Shown here: piece by piece, positions 45,557-53,308 of the stretch
Position numbering within the stretch: the stretch's first letter is position 1
Layout: each line of letters starts with the position of its first letter
Assembly: GCF_943912325.1 (NCBI RefSeq)
Contig: NZ_CALTTX010000004.1
Location: 24,627-88,626 of the forward strand
Length of the DNA: 64,000 nucleotides
Source of the DNA: an uncultured Microbacterium sp.
GTDB taxonomy: Bacteria; Actinomycetota; Actinomycetes; Actinomycetales; Microbacteriaceae
Reading direction: 5' to 3'
The notes under the pieces: generated by a model
What the model saw: the letters and a program-made list of their open reading frames with translations, nothing else
What the model was told of the DNA's origin: nothing
Databases searched by the model: none
Made by a program: the position numbers and the translations under genes

Positions 45557-46791
45557 GCCGCATCGACGATCTCATTCGCGAGCTGTGCCCGGACGGGGTG
45601 CCGTTCAAAGCCGTCGCGGACGTCGCGGAGAAAGGCGCGAACGTTCGCTGGGCGAATGTCTTGGGTCAGGAGTTCCAGTACATCGACCTCACCTCGGTCG
45701 ATCGAGTAACGCACAGGATCGGCGACACCGCCGTCGTCACGTCAGCGGATGCCCCGAGCCGCGCCCAGCAGATCGTCCGAACCGGGGATGTCATCTTCGC
45801 GACGACCCGCCCGACACAGATGCGGTGGGCGGTGATTCCGCCGGAGTACGACGGGCAGATCGCCAGCACCGGCTACTGCGTTCTGCGCCCAGACACCGAT
45901 CAGGTGCTTACGAACTTCCTTGCTCATGTCCTGGGGGCCGAGCAGTTCCGGCAGTACATCGAGGCGAACCAGGTGGCTGGCAACTACCCGTCCATCCCCG
46001 ATCGCAAAGTTCGTGCGTACAAAATGCCCATCCCGCCTGTCGAAGTGCAGCGGGAGGTCGTTCGGGTGCTTGACTTGTTCCAGTCGCTGGAGGCGGAGCT
46101 GGAGGCGGAGCTGGAGGCGGAGCTGGAGGCTCGGCGGCGCCAGTATGCCCACTACCGGGACCAGCTCCTGAACTTCCGCGAAGCGGGGGGGGTCCGGTGG
46201 ATTCCGATGGGTGAGTTGCTTCGTGAGCCGCTTGCCAACGGCCGGTCGGTGCCAGATGGCGGGGGCTACCCGGTGCTCAGGCTGACGGCGTTGCATGGAT
46301 CAGTCGTTGATACGTCGGAGCGGAAGTCGGGTGCCTGGGCGGATGAGATGGGTCGGCGGTTCCGAGTGGAGGCCGGTGACATCCTGGTTGCCCGCGGGAA
46401 TGGATCGAAGGACCTCATCGCCCGTGCGTGCATGGTAGAGCAGACCGAGGAAGTAGCCTTCCCCGACACGATGATCCGGATTCGCCCCGACCTCGGCAAA
46501 GTATCGCAGCGCTACCTCTTCCACGTCTGGGAGAGCCGGATCGTGCGGGCGACCATCGAGTCGAAGGCCAAGGTCTCATCTGGCGTCTGGAAGGTGAGTC
46601 AGAGCGACCTCGCGCGAGTCGTGCTTCCCGTCCCGCCGCTCGATGAGCAGCGGCGGATCGTCTCGATCCTCGACACCTTCGACGCCCTCGTGAGCGATCT
46701 CTCCATCGGCCTGCCCGCGGAGCTGGAGGCCCGGCGGCAGCAGTACGGCTACTACCGCGACCGTTTGCTGACGTTCCAGGAGGCGGCATGA
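45553..46791 (+). CDS. hsdS: type I restriction-modification specificity subunit HsdS
   Basis: A 412-residue subunit with two target-recognition domains (about 10-170 and 205-365). Each is followed by a helical spacer with the conserved PIPPVEVQREVVRVLD / PVPPLDEQRRIVSILD. The central spacer contains a 4-residue repeat (LEAE, three full units plus a partial one, residues ~179-190). In EcoR124-type enzymes a change in such repeats alters the spacing of the recognised DNA half-sites. The ATG overlaps the hsdM stop. Confidence 0.95.
   Translation: MSRIDDLIRELCPDGVPFKAVADVAEKGANVRWANVLGQEFQYIDLTSVDRVTHRIGDTAVVTSADAPSRAQQIVRTGDVIFATTRPTQMRWAVIPPEYDGQIASTGYCVLRPDTDQVLTNFLAHVLGAEQFRQYIEANQVAGNYPSIPDRKVRAYKMPIPPVEVQREVVRVLDLFQSLEAELEAELEAELEARRRQYAHYRDQLLNFREAGGVRWIPMGELLREPLANGRSVPDGGGYPVLRLTALHGSVVDTSERKSGAWADEMGRRFRVEAGDILVARGNGSKDLIARACMVEQTEEVAFPDTMIRIRPDLGKVSQRYLFHVWESRIVRATIESKAKVSSGVWKVSQSDLARVVLPVPPLDEQRRIVSILDTFDALVSDLSIGLPAELEARRQQYGYYRDRLLTFQEAA
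46087..46131 (+). repeat. 12-bp tandem repeat inside hsdS
   Basis: CTGGAGGCGGAG occurs three times in succession from 46087 to 46122, followed by a partial fourth copy to 46131. Twelve base pairs equals four codons, so copy-number changes keep the frame. Confidence 0.9.
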
Positions 46792-47693
46792 CGGGGAAGC
46801 ACATCGAGGTCTTCCTCGTCGAGGGAGTCCCGGGTGGCATCACGACGGCAGAGATCGTCGGCTGGACCGGCCATGTGCTCTTCGGTCCGCGCTCAGATCT
46901 CGGCGATCTGCTCAAGCGTCCGGAGGCCCAGCGGAACGGTGTCTACCTCCTGCTCGGCGATGACGATGAGGCGCTCGGAGGGGTGCGCTGCTACATCGGG
47001 CGGACCGAGAGCTTCGCGAGGCGATTCGCTGACCACAAGACGAAGCCGTCGAAGGAGTTCTTCGACCGCGCCGTGCTGGTGTCGGCGAAGGATGACGCGC
47101 TGACCGAGGGACATTGGGGTTACCTGGAGGCTCGGCTCGTGGAGCTCGCGCGTCAGGCGAAGCGCGTCGATCTGAGCAACATCCAGACTCCGCAGGGTCG
47201 CAAGCTCTCCGAGGCGCAGGCGTCGGACATGGAGGCGTTCATCGGGCAGCTCGAAGTGATCCTCCCCGTACTCGGGGTCGACGCCATCAAAGTCCGGCCC
47301 GCTCCTGACAGCCCGAAGGCGGCTTCGGTCGAGTCACCGATCTTCCGCCTCGAACTCAAGAAGTCCGGGGTGAGCGCACTGGCGCAGCAGGTGGGCGACG
47401 AGTTCCTCGTGCTCGAAGGCTCGACGGTGGTCGCCTCCTGGGACGCCGTCGGTACTGCGGACAGGACGAGGCGCGCATACGACGCCTACCGAGCTCAGCA
47501 TCAAAAGCTTGTGGCCGATGGCTCGATCGCTGTGCAGGGGAGGGTCGGAACGCTGACTCGTGACATCCCGTTCCGGTCGCCGTCTGCCGCGGGCGCGGTG
47601 GCGCTTGGTCGTTCCTGCAACGGTCGTACCTCGTGGGTCAGCGATGATGGCGTCTCCTATGGGGCCTGGGAGGATCGGGGCCTCGGTGACTGA
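46788..47693 (+). CDS. GIY-YIG nuclease / DUF4357 protein within the hsd operon
   Basis: A 301-residue protein. A GIY-YIG domain occupies about residues 45-140 (NGVYLLLG; RCYIGRTESFARRFADH; GYLEARLVELA). The C-terminus is DUF4357-like (FRSPSAAGAVALGRSCNGRT). The start overlaps the hsdS stop and the end overlaps the hsdR start, so it is translationally coupled to the restriction system. It may assist cleavage, limit self-damage, or act as a second anti-phage nuclease. The presence of such a gene inside a type I operon is not standard. Confidence 0.88.
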   Translation: MTGKHIEVFLVEGVPGGITTAEIVGWTGHVLFGPRSDLGDLLKRPEAQRNGVYLLLGDDDEALGGVRCYIGRTESFARRFADHKTKPSKEFFDRAVLVSAKDDALTEGHWGYLEARLVELARQAKRVDLSNIQTPQGRKLSEAQASDMEAFIGQLEVILPVLGVDAIKVRPAPDSPKAASVESPIFRLELKKSGVSALAQQVGDEFLVLEGSTVVASWDAVGTADRTRRAYDAYRAQHQKLVADGSIAVQGRVGTLTRDIPFRSPSAAGAVALGRSCNGRTSWVSDDGVSYGAWEDRGLGD

Positions 47694-50600
47694 TCTTCCA
47701 GCCCTGCGGTATGAGCCGATCGCCGTCTCCAGCGAGTCGACGGTCGTCGCGGAGTTCACGTCGGAGCCGGCCGCGGTCGCCGCCTACCAGTCGGAGGCGC
47801 AGCTCGAGGAGGCGTTCATCGGGCAGCTCGTCGCGCAGGCGTATGAGCGGCTCCGCATCACGACCGAGGCCGAGCTGGTGGCGAATCTGCGGGAGCGGAT
47901 CGAGGCGCTGAACGCCTTTGCCTTCACCGACGAGGAGTGGGCACGCTTCTACCGTGACGAGCTGGCTCGCGACTCGGACGGCATCGTCGAGAAGACGGCG
48001 CGCATCCAGGAGGACCACATCATCGCCTTCCGACGCGACGACCGGACGACGAAGAACATCGCGCTGCTGGACAAGCGGAACATCCACAACAACGTGCTCC
48101 AGGTGCTGAACCAGTACGAGGTCGACGGTGCTGAGGCGGCGGGCAGGTCGACCCGCTTCGACGTGACGATCCTCGTGAACGGCCTGCCGCTCGTGCACGT
48201 CGAGCTGAAGCGCCGTGGGGTGCCGATCCGCGAGGCGTTCAACCAGATCAGCCGCTATCAGCGCGACAGCTTCTGGGTGGGCAGCGGGCTCTTCCAGTAC
48301 GTGCAGCTCTTCGTGATCTCCAATGGCACGCAGACGAAGTACTACTCGAACACGACCCGCGAACGGCACATCGACGAGTCCGCACGCGCAGGCTCTGTAG
48401 GCGTCCGAGGCGGTAGGGGCAAGCAGACCTCGAACAGCTTCGAGTTCACGTCGTGGTGGGCCGCGGAGAACAACCAGCCGATCGAGGACCTCGTCGGCTT
48501 CACCAAGACGTTCTTCGCGAAGCACACGATCCTCAACATCCTGACGAAGTACTGCGTCTTCGACACCGACCGGATGCTGCTGGTGATGCGGCCGTACCAG
48601 ATCGTCGCCACCGAGAAGATCCTCCAGCGCATCGTCACCGCCACGAACGCGAAGCAGCTCGGCAAGGTCGAGGCTGGCGGCTACATCTGGCACACGACCG
48701 GTTCGGGAAAGACGCTCACCTCGTTCAAGACCGCGCAGCTCGCCTCTCGGATGCCGGAGGTCGACAAGGTGCTCTTCGTCGTCGACCGCAAGGATCTCGA
48801 CTACCAGACGATGAAGGAGTACAACCGCTTTGAGGAGGGTGCCGCGAATGGCAACACCTCGACCGCGGTGCTCACCCGGCAGCTCGGCGATCCGACGAAG
48901 CGGATCATCGTCACGACGATCCAGAAGCTCTCGATTTTCGTCGAGCGGCACAAGCAGCACCCGATCTACGGGCAGCACGTCGTCGTCATCTTCGACGAGT
49001 GCCATCGCTCGCAGTTCGGCGACATGCACGAGGAGATCACGAAGGCGTTCCGCCGGTACCACCTCTTCGGCTTCACGGGTACGCCGATCTTCGCGGCGAA
49101 CGCCGCCAGCGGCGGCAAGGTGCATCTGCGGACGACTCAGCAGGCGTTCGGCGACAAGCTGCACACCTACACGATCGTCGACGCGATCCGCGACCGGAAC
49201 GTGCTGCCGTTCCGCATCGACTACATCGACACGATCAAGGCCCCGGCCGCGATCGCCGACAAGCAGGTGCGGGCGATCGACACCGAGCAGGCGCTGCTCG
49301 CCCCGGCGCGGATCGCGGGGATCACCGAGTACATCCGCGAGCACTTCGACCAGAAGACCCAGCGGCACGACACCTACGATTTCCGCGGCCGCCGCGTCGC
49401 GGGCTTCAACGCGATCTTCGCGACGGCGTCCATCGACGCGGCCCGCCGCTACTACAACCAGTTCTCCTGGCAGCAGCAGAGCATCCCCGAGGCGCAGCGT
49501 CTCAAGGTCGCGATCATCTACAGCTACGCGGCCAACGAGGCCGAGCAGGGGAGTGGTCTGCTGTCCGACGAGGCGATGGACACCGACCGGCTCGACAAGG
49601 TGTCACGGGACTTCCTCGAAGACGCCATCAACGATTACAACGACCTGTTCCGCACGAACTTCTCCACCAGCGGGGACGGCTTCCAGCGGTACTACGTCGA
49701 CCTCACGCAGCGGATCAAGAACCGCGAGATCGACCTCGTAATCGTCGTGGACATGCTGCTGACCGGCTTCGACGCGACGACGGTGAACACGCTCTTCGTC
49801 GACAAGAACCTCCGGCAGCACGGCCTCATCCAGGCGTTCTCGCGTACCAACCGCATCCTGAACTCCGTCAAGGCCTACGGGAACATCGTCTCGTTCCGAA
49901 ACCTGGAAGAGGCGACGAACGATGCCATCGCGCTCTTCGGCGACAAGGACGCGCGCGGCATCGTCGTGCTGAAGCCCTTCGCCGACTACTACGGCGACTA
50001 CCAGGCGCTCGTCGACCGGCTGCTCACCGAGTTCCCGCCGGGCGAGGCGCCGTTCGGCGAACAGGCCGAGAACGCCTTCATCGCCCTCTACGGCGACATC
50101 CTGCGACTGCGGAACATCCTTACCGCGTTCGACGAGTTCACCGGCAACGAGATCATCCCGGAGGGTGTGCTCCAGGACTACCAGAGCCGGTACGTCGATC
50201 TCTACGCCGAACGCCGCGAGCGGGCGAAGGTCGATAAAGAGTCGATCGCCGAGGATGTCGTCTTCGAGATCGAGCTGGTCAAGTCCGTCGAGGTCGGCGT
50301 CGACTACGTGCTCATGCTCGTGCGCGCCTACAACGACGGCCGCGGCAAGGACCTGAAAGCCGACAAGGAGATCACGGCCTCTATCACCCGCGCGCTCGAC
50401 TCCTCGATCACGCTGCGCTCCAAGAAGGACCTCATCGAGGCCTTCGTCGCGTCCATCGCCGTAAGTGCCGATGTTGACGAGGAATGGCGGCGATTCATCG
50501 CAGAGCGCAAGGCCGATGAACTCGCCGAGATCATCGAGCGGGAGTCCCTGAAGCCGGAGGAGACCCAGGCGTTCATGGCCGCCGCCTTCCGCGACGGCAG

Positions 50601-50748
50601 CGTGCAGACGGCAGGGACGGCCATCGGCCGTCTCCTGCCCCCGATGCCGCGCTTCGGCACCGGAGCGGCCGCGCGCTACGTCGAGAAGCGCACGGCCATC
50701 CTCGACGCGCTCCTGGCCTACTTCGAGCGATTCTTCGGGCTCGGCTGA
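47686..50748 (+). CDS. hsdR: type I restriction endonuclease subunit HsdR
   Basis: A 1020-residue motor subunit. The N-terminal nuclease motif is FDVTILVNGLPLVHVELKRR, a D...ExK centre. The helicase has Walker A WHTTGSGKTLTS, Walker B VIFDECHRSQFG, motif III GFTGTPIF, and motif VI in QAFSRTNRILN. It translocates DNA and cuts at distant points when two complexes collide. The GTG at 47686 is preferred: it has GGGAGGAT upstream and overlaps the previous stop. An ATG at 47644 is possible. The operon ends here. Confidence 0.95.
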   Translation: MTDLPALRYEPIAVSSESTVVAEFTSEPAAVAAYQSEAQLEEAFIGQLVAQAYERLRITTEAELVANLRERIEALNAFAFTDEEWARFYRDELARDSDGIVEKTARIQEDHIIAFRRDDRTTKNIALLDKRNIHNNVLQVLNQYEVDGAEAAGRSTRFDVTILVNGLPLVHVELKRRGVPIREAFNQISRYQRDSFWVGSGLFQYVQLFVISNGTQTKYYSNTTRERHIDESARAGSVGVRGGRGKQTSNSFEFTSWWAAENNQPIEDLVGFTKTFFAKHTILNILTKYCVFDTDRMLLVMRPYQIVATEKILQRIVTATNAKQLGKVEAGGYIWHTTGSGKTLTSFKTAQLASRMPEVDKVLFVVDRKDLDYQTMKEYNRFEEGAANGNTSTAVLTRQLGDPTKRIIVTTIQKLSIFVERHKQHPIYGQHVVVIFDECHRSQFGDMHEEITKAFRRYHLFGFTGTPIFAANAASGGKVHLRTTQQAFGDKLHTYTIVDAIRDRNVLPFRIDYIDTIKAPAAIADKQVRAIDTEQALLAPARIAGITEYIREHFDQKTQRHDTYDFRGRRVAGFNAIFATASIDAARRYYNQFSWQQQSIPEAQRLKVAIIYSYAANEAEQGSGLLSDEAMDTDRLDKVSRDFLEDAINDYNDLFRTNFSTSGDGFQRYYVDLTQRIKNREIDLVIVVDMLLTGFDATTVNTLFVDKNLRQHGLIQAFSRTNRILNSVKAYGNIVSFRNLEEATNDAIALFGDKDARGIVVLKPFADYYGDYQALVDRLLTEFPPGEAPFGEQAENAFIALYGDILRLRNILTAFDEFTGNEIIPEGVLQDYQSRYVDLYAERRERAKVDKESIAEDVVFEIELVKSVEVGVDYVLMLVRAYNDGRGKDLKADKEITASITRALDSSITLRSKKDLIEAFVASIAVSADVDEEWRRFIAERKADELAEIIERESLKPEETQAFMAAAFRDGSVQTAGTAIGRLLPPMPRFGTGAAARYVEKRTAILDALLAYFERFFGLG

Positions 50749-50775
50749 GCCGGGTTTTGCCGCACTGGGGCTTCA

Positions 50776-50900
50776 CCCGCCGTCCCGGAGGCAGTAGTCC
50801 GCGGTCGCGGGCCTTGGTCACACGCCCCTGCGCGGTCGAGAGCGCGACGCCGTTGGTCTGCACCATCGTCGCGCTCGGGTTCCGGTCGCTCTCTCCACCC
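50776..50900 (-). pseudogene. duplicated C-terminal fragment of the hypothetical gene at 52259-52969
   Basis: About 45 codons match the end of the gene at 52259-52969: ATMVQTNGVALSTAQG and VTKARDRGLLPPGRR here, against ATMARINGVALSTAQG and VTKARDRGLLPPGRR in the full gene. There is no start or N-terminal part. The copy is in the same orientation. It abuts the end of hsdR and the toxin gene. Confidence 0.8.
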
Positions 50901-50909
50901 TCGACCAGG

Positions 50910-51335
50910 CTATGCCGCGGGAGGGAGGACGATCTCCCGGATCGCGATCCGCTGACTCTCCGTATGAGGAATGGATTTGAGTTGGTAGCTCGTCGGTCCG
51001 GTTGGCTGATGCTCGAAGACGAAGCGGAGCCCCACGATGAGCGTCGAGATCGTGACCGTAACTTGCTCAAGCCCTTTAGGGTTTTTCGTCGGCACACCGA
51101 TCCAGCGAAGTCCAGAATCGGCGACCGCGCGGCGCTCATCCACGTCTTTGAGCTGTGCGCGGTCACGAGTCACGATCGCCTCGAAGCCACGTTCGCGAAG
51201 TGTGGACATCAGGGGGATATCTTCGACGCCGCGAAGGTTCTCATCATCCGGCGTGCGGAACTCATGGCTCGGATACACCTGAGCGAGGGGCTGCGCAGCG
51301 AACGGCGGCATGTTCTCGTCCAGGTAGATTCTCAC
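50910..51335 (-). CDS. PIN-like (DUF5615) toxin, VapC45-like
   Basis: A 141-residue PIN-like protein: MRIYLDENMPPFAA with adjacent Asp and Glu, then DDENLRGVEDIPLMS and IVTRDRAQLKD, which carry further acidic positions. DUF5615 proteins of this type pair with DUF433 antitoxins, as in the M. tuberculosis VapBC45 pair. Likely an RNase toxin. The GTG start overlaps the antitoxin stop (GTGA). Base composition is lower in GC than neighbouring genes. Confidence 0.82.
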   Translation of the reverse strand: MRIYLDENMPPFAAQPLAQVYPSHEFRTPDDENLRGVEDIPLMSTLRERGFEAIVTRDRAQLKDVDERRAVADSGLRWIGVPTKNPKGLEQVTVTISTLIVGLRFVFEHQPTGPTSYQLKSIPHTESQRIAIREIVLPPAA

Positions 51336-51946
51336 GCGGCCTCGATGATCGACTGCTGGTAATCGAGTGCATCGGCCGCTGCGCTCTCGGAGACCCCTGG
51401 GTAGTAATGCGCTACTTCGGAGGGCTTCACAGACCCGTCCTCGATGAGCGTTGCGACGATGTCATAGGGGATGCGGGTCCCCACGATCGTCGGCCAGCCA
51501 CCGAGCTTCGCTGGGTTCACCTCAACGCCTGCGCGTGGGTGGAGGAGCGGATCGACCTTCCGGTGATTCTTCGTCTCGAACTCGGCAAAGACGTCCTCAA
51601 GTGTTCCGACGGTCGACTGCCCGGGCTCCTTGACGAGGTCGATGGCACTGTCGCCTTCGACAGCGACGCCGATACTGTTCCCGAGCTTGACGAGCTTGTA
51701 GCTCGCCGGATGCTCAACCATGTCGAGTTCCGAGAGCGTGCTGAGTGCTTTCCTGACTGCTTGGAGCGAATGGTCAGCGCGGAGCCAAGCGACGGTTCGG
51801 AGCGCGACGATGTCACGGAACGAGTAGAGGAGAGGTGCTTTGGCGCTCTCGATCTCAGGCCGGAGCACGCCCGTAGAGCGCCAGTACTGGAGCTGATTGA
51901 CGGTTGCGCCGCTCATCTTCGAGGCGAGCGGAACGGGGAATGCCAT
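51332..51946 (-). CDS. MerR-type HTH / DUF433 antitoxin, VapB45-like
   Basis: A 204-residue protein. The N-terminal region is a MerR-like HTH (KMSGATVNQLQYWRSTGVL). A middle helical part follows, then a C-terminal DUF433 domain (GGWPTIVGTRIPYDIVATLI, HYYPGVSESAAADALDYQQ). The strong GGGAGGAGG ribosome-binding site fixes the ATG at 51946. It is expected to bind its DUF5615 toxin and regulate the operon. Confidence 0.85.
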   Translation of the reverse strand: MAFPVPLASKMSGATVNQLQYWRSTGVLRPEIESAKAPLLYSFRDIVALRTVAWLRADHSLQAVRKALSTLSELDMVEHPASYKLVKLGNSIGVAVEGDSAIDLVKEPGQSTVGTLEDVFAEFETKNHRKVDPLLHPRAGVEVNPAKLGGWPTIVGTRIPYDIVATLIEDGSVKPSEVAHYYPGVSESAAADALDYQQSIIEAA

Positions 51947-52078
51947 GCCAGTCGCCTCCTCCCTGCGCCGAATGTCCGTCCAGTTTGACAGAGACCGCAG
52001 ACTGTGCCTGACGCAGGTCGTGACGTGTCCCGTCCAGCGATGTGTCCCGATCCACTTCTCTGTGATCGGGAGGCTCTG

Positions 52079-52234
52079 ATGGCGCACAGCCCGCACAAGC
52101 GCTGGCGCGGCTACGCGATGTGCAAGCCGCACAAGCACACCGGCAACGGAGACGCCGTGCGGACGCCGTTCCGTGTTCGCCGTCAAATCGGTGTAGATCG
52201 CCGCTGGTCGCGGCATGACGCCGCCGAGCGGTAG
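52079..52234 (+). CDS. small basic hypothetical protein (51 aa)
   Basis: A 51-codon frame starting with ATG, six bases after GGGAGG. The product begins MAHSPHKRWRGYAMCKPHK and is strongly basic with one Cys and five His. The good ribosome-binding site and GC-biased third positions support a real gene. The function is unknown; small basic proteins like this are frequent near integrases in actinobacterial elements. Confidence 0.55.
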   Translation: MAHSPHKRWRGYAMCKPHKHTGNGDAVRTPFRVRRQIGVDRRWSRHDAAER

Positions 52235-52258
52235 CGCCGGAAGGGCTGTCGGGCGGCG

Positions 52259-52969
52259 TTACCCTGCGCGCCCGCGCCGCCCTGGCGGCAGCAGCCCGCG
52301 GTCGCGGGCCTTGGTCACCCACCCCTGAGCGGTCGAGAGCGCGACCCCGTTGATCCGCGCCATCGTCGCGCTCGGGTTGCGGTCGCCCTCCCTGGTCAGG
52401 CGGCCGTGCTGGAGGGCTACTAGCTCGTAGAAGTCGGGGGTCTTCTTCGGGTCGCCGAGCGGCTTGAGTAGGTCACGCTCGCTGACCTTACGGCCGGAGG
52501 GGAGGACAATCTTGCCGCCGGTGATCGTCTCGGTGCGCTTCATGGCGAACAGGCGTTTGTTGATCGCGGCCTCGATGCGGGCGGTCGGCAGCTCGCGCAG
52601 GAGCTGGCTCGTGATGGGGTCGCCGGGGCGCCACGGCAGGTAGATGACCCCGGTGATCCGCACTTCCTCCGGGACGGCGAATGTCTGCCGCTGGAGGCGG
52701 ATCATGACGCGGGTGTGCGTCTCGGTGTGCTCGATGTAACGCCAGCGGCCGTCGACGGTCTCGTTCTCGTCGGACGCCGCCTGCGACTGGCGCTGCTCGT
52801 CCGTGACGAGCGAGTCGTCGTAGCCGAGGAGGGCGTCGATCTCGTTGCTCGCGTCATCCTCCCGCTCGCCGGGGAAGCGGTCGGGCAGGTACCAGCCCTC
52901 AGGCAGGTCGTCCGCGGTGATGAGCCCGTCGTAGGGCTGGTAGCCGCGGCGAGGAGGAGTGATGGGCAC
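52259..52969 (-). CDS. conserved hypothetical protein of the integrative element
   Basis: A 236-residue protein without a recognisable catalytic domain. Seen: GLITADDLPEGWYLPDRFPG at the N-terminus, an acidic middle, VRITGVIYLPWRPGDPITSQ, and a C-terminal region SATMARINGVALSTAQGWVT with the look of a DNA-binding helix-turn-helix. It may regulate excision or replication of the element. GTG 52969 is chosen because the shared 13-bp motif at 53000-53012 then lies upstream, as it does for the relaxase; ATG 53026 is the alternative. Confidence 0.6.
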   Translation of the reverse strand: MPITPPRRGYQPYDGLITADDLPEGWYLPDRFPGEREDDASNEIDALLGYDDSLVTDEQRQSQAASDENETVDGRWRYIEHTETHTRVMIRLQRQTFAVPEEVRITGVIYLPWRPGDPITSQLLRELPTARIEAAINKRLFAMKRTETITGGKIVLPSGRKVSERDLLKPLGDPKKTPDFYELVALQHGRLTREGDRNPSATMARINGVALSTAQGWVTKARDRGLLPPGRRGRAG

Positions 52970-53008
52970 CTGCCGAGTGTATCGACTTTCCCGCCCGAAC
53001 TCAGATAC

Positions 53009-53057
53009 TTGCCGAAATCCATGCATGATGCTATGGTCAGATAACTGCAATTATCTG
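53009..53057 (+). promoter_or_regulatory. xis-int promoter with overlapping palindrome
   Basis: TTGCCG (53009-53014), a 17-bp spacer and TATGGT (53032-53037) form a good promoter for the excisionase and integrase. It is followed at once by CAGATAACTGCAATTATCTG (53038-53057), a 20-bp palindrome with one mismatched pair. CAGATA also appears in the 13-bp motif just upstream and before the relaxase gene, so one regulator may control all three. Confidence 0.7.
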
Positions 53058-53110
53058 CGATTGTCATGCGTGCGCAGAAGACGCAGCCATCCGGGTGGAA
53101 GGAGCGCGGC

Positions 53111-53308
53111 ATGATCGAGACGGCCTCACGGGTCGAGTATTTGAACCGCGTCGAGGCGGCCGAGCGGTGCCGCATCCCCGTCTCGTCCTTCGACAAGCTG
53201 CGGCGCGACGGCCTGGTGCCCGAGCCCGACGCCCGGATGGGCAAGCACCTGCTCTGGCGCGCCGACACCATCGACGAGTTGCTGGCGCGCGGTGGGACGG
53301 ACACCTGA
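53111..53308 (+). CDS. excisionase-like HTH protein
   Basis: A 65-residue small MerR/AlpA-type HTH protein: YLNRVEAAERCRIPVSSFDK and ARMGKHLLWRADTIDELL. The size and position directly before the integrase are typical of excisionases or recombination directionality factors. AAGGAG lies six bases upstream of ATG 53111 and settles the start. It overlaps the integrase start by one base (TGATG). Confidence 0.87.
   Translation: MIETASRVEYLNRVEAAERCRIPVSSFDKLRRDGLVPEPDARMGKHLLWRADTIDELLARGGTDT

Noticed and set aside
46087..46131. CRISPR-like array
   Set aside because: The repeats are 12 bp with no spacers and lie inside hsdS. I saw no CRISPR array or cas gene in the window.
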